Assembly: GCA_016786845.1 (NCBI GenBank)
Contig: JAEUVB010000023.1
Location: 338,495-402,494, forward strand
Direction of reading: 5' to 3'
Length of the DNA: 64,000 nt
DNA from: Chitinophagaceae bacterium
GTDB lineage: Bacteria > Bacteroidota > Bacteroidia > Chitinophagales > Chitinophagaceae
Part shown: in pieces, positions 61,765 to 64,000 of the stretch
Numbering within the stretch: position 1 is the first letter of the stretch
Layout of the letters: each line of letters starts with the position of its first letter
Translations under genes and position numbers: made by a program
Notes under the pieces: model-generated
Seen by the model: the letters and a program-made list of their open reading frames with translations, nothing else
Databases searched by the model: none
What the model was told of the DNA's origin: nothing

Positions 61765-61948
61765 GGTAGGAAAAATAGCAATTTATAAGCAATTCACATC
61801 ATGCTAAAGATTGATTTTTCATTTTGCTGTAGTTTATGTCGTTAAACCAAAGTGCACTTGAGTTTGACGACATACTACAATGTTTTATTTTTTGCTTGGT
61901 GATGTGCTCTCGTTCTTTGATGCGTATAGTGTCTATGGTGGTGACCGG

Positions 61949-62065
61949 TAACGGATGGCGGTTGGCGTCCGGCAGGCGTTAGGAAACGAAAATATTCATT
62001 TTAGTAGAGAACACCAAAGGGAATCTAAATATTGAGGTGAGAAGCAACTGCCTGCTGGCGCTAAC
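61949..62065 (+). repeat. Inverted-repeat element in intergenic region
   Basis: Within the gene-free stretch 61765-62091. Arms GTTGGCGTCCGGCAGGC (from 61961) and CTGCCTGCTGGCGCTAAC (62048-62065) pair at about 13 of 16 positions with one bulged base, around an 80-base AT-rich middle. A TAACG ... CGTTA pair (61949-61953 and 61977-61981) is nested at the left end. Apart from this the stretch holds nothing I can name. Confidence 0.6.
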
Positions 62066-62091
62066 TGTGGGTTGTAAGCAGTGGCGAGAGA

Positions 62092-62532
62092 TCAACTTAA
62101 AAATGTTTCTATTAAATCCCATCTATTTTTAAAGGTTTCCAAATCTGATAGTTTTGATTTAGGTATTTTTCCCCACTGACTTCGCTGCTTTTCCAACGCT
62201 GTAACGTAAGAAATTGGAAAAACATAGCAGTCGGGAGACTTTACTCCGCTCTCGCCATTTTTCTTTTGTTTTCTATATCCGCGATTTAATGCAACCAATA
62301 CAACAAAGTCACAGTCAAAATTATTTATTATGAAACCATTCCAGCCAGTTTGATGTCTGCTTTTGACTTGAATACGTGCAGAAGTGTTTTTCTCTGGATT
62401 TGTTGAAATGATATCGTAGCCTTTGAAATTATGATAAGCTTTATAGGAAGCTATTTTTTCTATTTATAAATTTCCAAGAACAAGAAATTCTGCACCTGCT
62501 GATTCAAGCTGAGTATTTAAACGTGTTGCCAT
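62092..62532 (-). pseudogene. PD-(D/E)XK nuclease-like gene with one in-frame stop
   Basis: From the ATG at 62532 the frame reads MATRLNTQLESAGAEFLVLGNL, a TAA (62464-62466), then IEKIASYKAYHNFKGYDIISTN and ARIQVKSRHQTGWNGF, and continues open to a TGA at 62092; 146 codons in all. The expected next residue in relatives I recall is Leu (GNLLIE), so a single TTA to TAA change is the only lesion. The E of GAEFLV, the D of GYD and the QVK give the (E)-D-QxK layout of PD-(D/E)XK nuclease folds. The function is presumably DNA-related or defensive, an inference. No upstream start after the stop could rescue it. Confidence 0.75.
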
Positions 62533-62570
62533 TTTCTCTTTTTTTACGGGCTGTCAATTAGCCATTGCTT

Positions 62571-62660
62571 ACAACGGTTTTGCGCTTGGCGAAGGTGGGG
62601 TTCAAAAGTACAACTGGCGAGGATTGTTCAAAAGCCCCACTTTTTCCAAGCACAGGTTGG
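62571..62660 (+). repeat. attC-reminiscent hairpin
   Basis: Three nested complementary boxes: CAAC/GTTG (62572-62575 and 62656-62659), GCTTGG/CCAAGC (62584-62589 and 62646-62651) and GTGGGG/CCCCAC (62595-62600 and 62635-62640). The inner two boxes are separated by symmetric 5-base unpaired segments. The loop is 34 bases. The ends read AAC...GTT as in integron attC sites, but the canonical GTTRRRY is not met. Confidence 0.6.
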
Positions 62661-62684
62661 TGGCAGTGCATTTGTTGAATATAT

Positions 62685-63785
62685 TTAATTTGATTTTGTG
62701 AAAATTATATTCTTGTTCACAATTTGATTACCATTTAAGATAAGTGTTATACAATAAATTCCAATTGGTAAATTATTGCAATTTATTTTTATGTGTTTCC
62801 CATTAAATTTGCTTACTTCCAAAATCTTAATGCCATTGAAGTCATATATTATCATTGTGGCATCGTTTAATTCATAAGGAGCAGATAATGTTAAATCATC
62901 CTTACAAGGATTGGGATAAATTGAAAACACATTATTGGATTTTAAATTCTCAACATCTGTAGATGCGCCTTCGGTATATTCCCAAAATTCTTTCCCATAA
63001 TCACTACTTGCTGTTGTGACTTTTCCACATACTAAATAACCTTTACTCCCTATCGCAAAACCAGTTGCATAATATCTAGCATCTCCACTAAAATCTGCTT
63101 TTTGAGTCCACGTATTTGTAACTTGATTATATTCCCAAATTTCTTTTCCAAAAACACTACTTGCGTTAGATACATTTCCACCAATTAAATAACCTTTTGT
63201 TCCAATTCCAAAACCAGCAGCACCATATCTACCATCACCTGGAAAGTCTACTTTTTGTGTCCACGTATCAGTTGACTGATTATACTCCCAAAACTCTTTC
63301 CCAAAATCGCTTGAGGCTGAAGATACATTTCCACAAACCAAATATCCCTTAGTTCCAATACCAAAACCTGTAGCACTATGTCTTGTGTTGCCAGGAAAAT
63401 CTGTTTTTTGAGTCCAAGTATCTGTAACTTGATTATATTCCCAAAATTCTTTCCCATAATCACTAGTGGCAGTAGTAACATTTCCGCAAATTAAATACCC
63501 TTTTGTGCCAATACCAAAACCTGAGGCACTATGCCTTGCGTCTCCTGGAAAATCTGCTTTTTGAGTCCAAGTGTCTGTAACTTGATTATACTCCCAAAAT
63601 TCTTTCCCGTAATCACTAGTGGCAGTGGAAACATTTCCGCAAATTAAATAACCTTTTGTACCTATGTTAAATCCTGCAACACTATGTCTTGTATCGCCAA
63701 TAAAATCAACTTTCTGTACCCATGTTCCTTGACTCTTAGCATTGATTGCTAGGAACAATAAAATAATTAATAATAATTTTCTCAT
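62685..63785 (-). CDS. Kelch-like repeat T9SS-secreted protein
   Basis: 366 residues with a signal peptide (LLLIILLFLAINAKSQ). Five near-identical 51-residue blocks follow, each WTQKxDFxGDxRHSxxGFGIGTKGYL then xCGNVxxAxSDYGKEFWEYNQ, which is the kelch-type blade plan (GF..., GY, W.Y). Five blades is one or two fewer than a usual closed propeller. A T9SS sorting domain ends the chain (YPNPCKDDLTL). The DNA is AT-rich and the blocks are nearly identical, so they expanded recently. Predicted surface adhesin or binding protein; ligand unknown. Confidence 0.85.
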   Translation of the reverse strand: MRKLLLIILLFLAINAKSQGTWVQKVDFIGDTRHSVAGFNIGTKGYLICGNVSTATSDYGKEFWEYNQVTDTWTQKADFPGDARHSASGFGIGTKGYLICGNVTTATSDYGKEFWEYNQVTDTWTQKTDFPGNTRHSATGFGIGTKGYLVCGNVSSASSDFGKEFWEYNQSTDTWTQKVDFPGDGRYGAAGFGIGTKGYLIGGNVSNASSVFGKEIWEYNQVTNTWTQKADFSGDARYYATGFAIGSKGYLVCGKVTTASSDYGKEFWEYTEGASTDVENLKSNNVFSIYPNPCKDDLTLSAPYELNDATMIIYDFNGIKILEVSKFNGKHIKINCNNLPIGIYCITLILNGNQIVNKNIIFTKSN

Positions 63786-63861
63786 TTTTTTAAATCGAGT
63801 TTATAGTGCTGATTTCGCACTTTTGATTATCTATTTATTATTGTTTGCGAGGGCATTACCG

Positions 63862-64000
63862 CCAACGTTCCGACGGCTTCTGCAGTAGCTGACTTAATAA
63901 CCGTAAAACATCAGGCTACAACAAATCTAATTAATAATTCTGATTTCGCGGCGACCAAGTGACAGCTATTGCAGTAAGCCGTATGTTAGCAGTTGCCCAC
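63862..64000 (+). repeat. B element copy 2 plus start of an A element
   Basis: 63862-63989 repeats 59402-59529 over its full 128 bases with about four core mismatches (about 97% identity). It is followed by AGTTGCCCAC, the first bases of an A element that runs out of the window. It lies 76 bases after the kelch gene start on the other strand. Confidence 0.85.

Noticed and set aside
59402..63989. Canonical integron attC sites
   Set aside because: The palindromes end AAC...GTT but do not fit RYYYAAC/GTTRRRY, their loops are large, and no integrase is present; only a resemblance is claimed.
1..64000. tRNA or rRNA genes
   Set aside because: No cloverleaf with a conserved TTCRA loop and no rRNA-like stretch was recognised by eye; a tRNAscan run could still find one in the gaps.

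Overview
The window is a stretch of chromosome from a member of the Bacteroidota, most likely a Chitinophagales/Saprospirales-type organism (inference). Four things point there: (i) many genes sit just downstream of TAnnTTTG elements, the -7 box of the Bacteroidota primary sigma factor, and Shine-Dalgarno sequences are rare; (ii) five secreted proteins end in a type IX secretion (T9SS) sorting domain; (iii) ribosomal protein S14 is the short zinc-free form; (iv) a bacillithiol gene (bshA) is present. No rRNA, tRNA, CRISPR array, prophage or intact transposase was seen.

Layout. 0-7.5 kb: parE (topoisomerase IV B), a divergent fatty-acid desaturase, then a minus-strand unit of map and two unfamiliar lipoprotein-like genes. 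7.5-18.8 kb: a complete S10-spc ribosomal cluster on the minus strand (rpsJ to secY) with a textbook promoter and an intrinsic terminator. map follows but the usual infA/rpsM/rpsK/rpsD/rpoA/rplQ block does not. 18.9-27.6 kb: a glycosyltransferase, a TcdA-like E1 enzyme, a T9SS multicopper oxidase under a Crp/Fnr-like palindrome, a MurG-like glycosyltransferase, recR and metF. 27.6-31.4 kb: a repeat-rich low-gene zone with an AT-rich orphan gene, a minisatellite of about 28 units spaced strictly 20 or 21 bp apart, paired REP/MITE-like palindromes and other dispersed repeats. 31.4-44.1 kb: amino-acid permease, M1 aminopeptidase, EVE protein, bshA, a cyanophycinase-like peptidase, DUF445 protein, aspartate aminotransferase, a ferritin-like/VIT1 iron transporter (again with an upstream palindrome) and a LOG protein. 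44.2-55.2 kb: cell-surface genes (a large beta-barrel, a haem/copper monooxygenase-like protein, a PNGase F-like lectin protein) and small enzymes.

55.4-64 kb is an accessory zone. It holds two disabled genes (an SDR epimerase and a PD-(D/E)XK-like nuclease), two paralogous TPR-adenylate cyclases and a five-repeat kelch-like T9SS protein. These are separated by palindromic, attC-reminiscent elements and by a composite direct repeat whose 128-bp core recurs about 97% identical 4.5 kb away. This is the best candidate in the window for an undescribed mobile or cassette-like arrangement.

Functional threads: translation and secretion (S10-spc, secY, map), redox and metal handling (bshA, multicopper oxidase, VIT1), cAMP signalling (two cyclases, and CRP-shaped palindromes at two promoters), and T9SS surface display. 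All family names come from reading the translated sequences and recalling family motifs; no database search was run.
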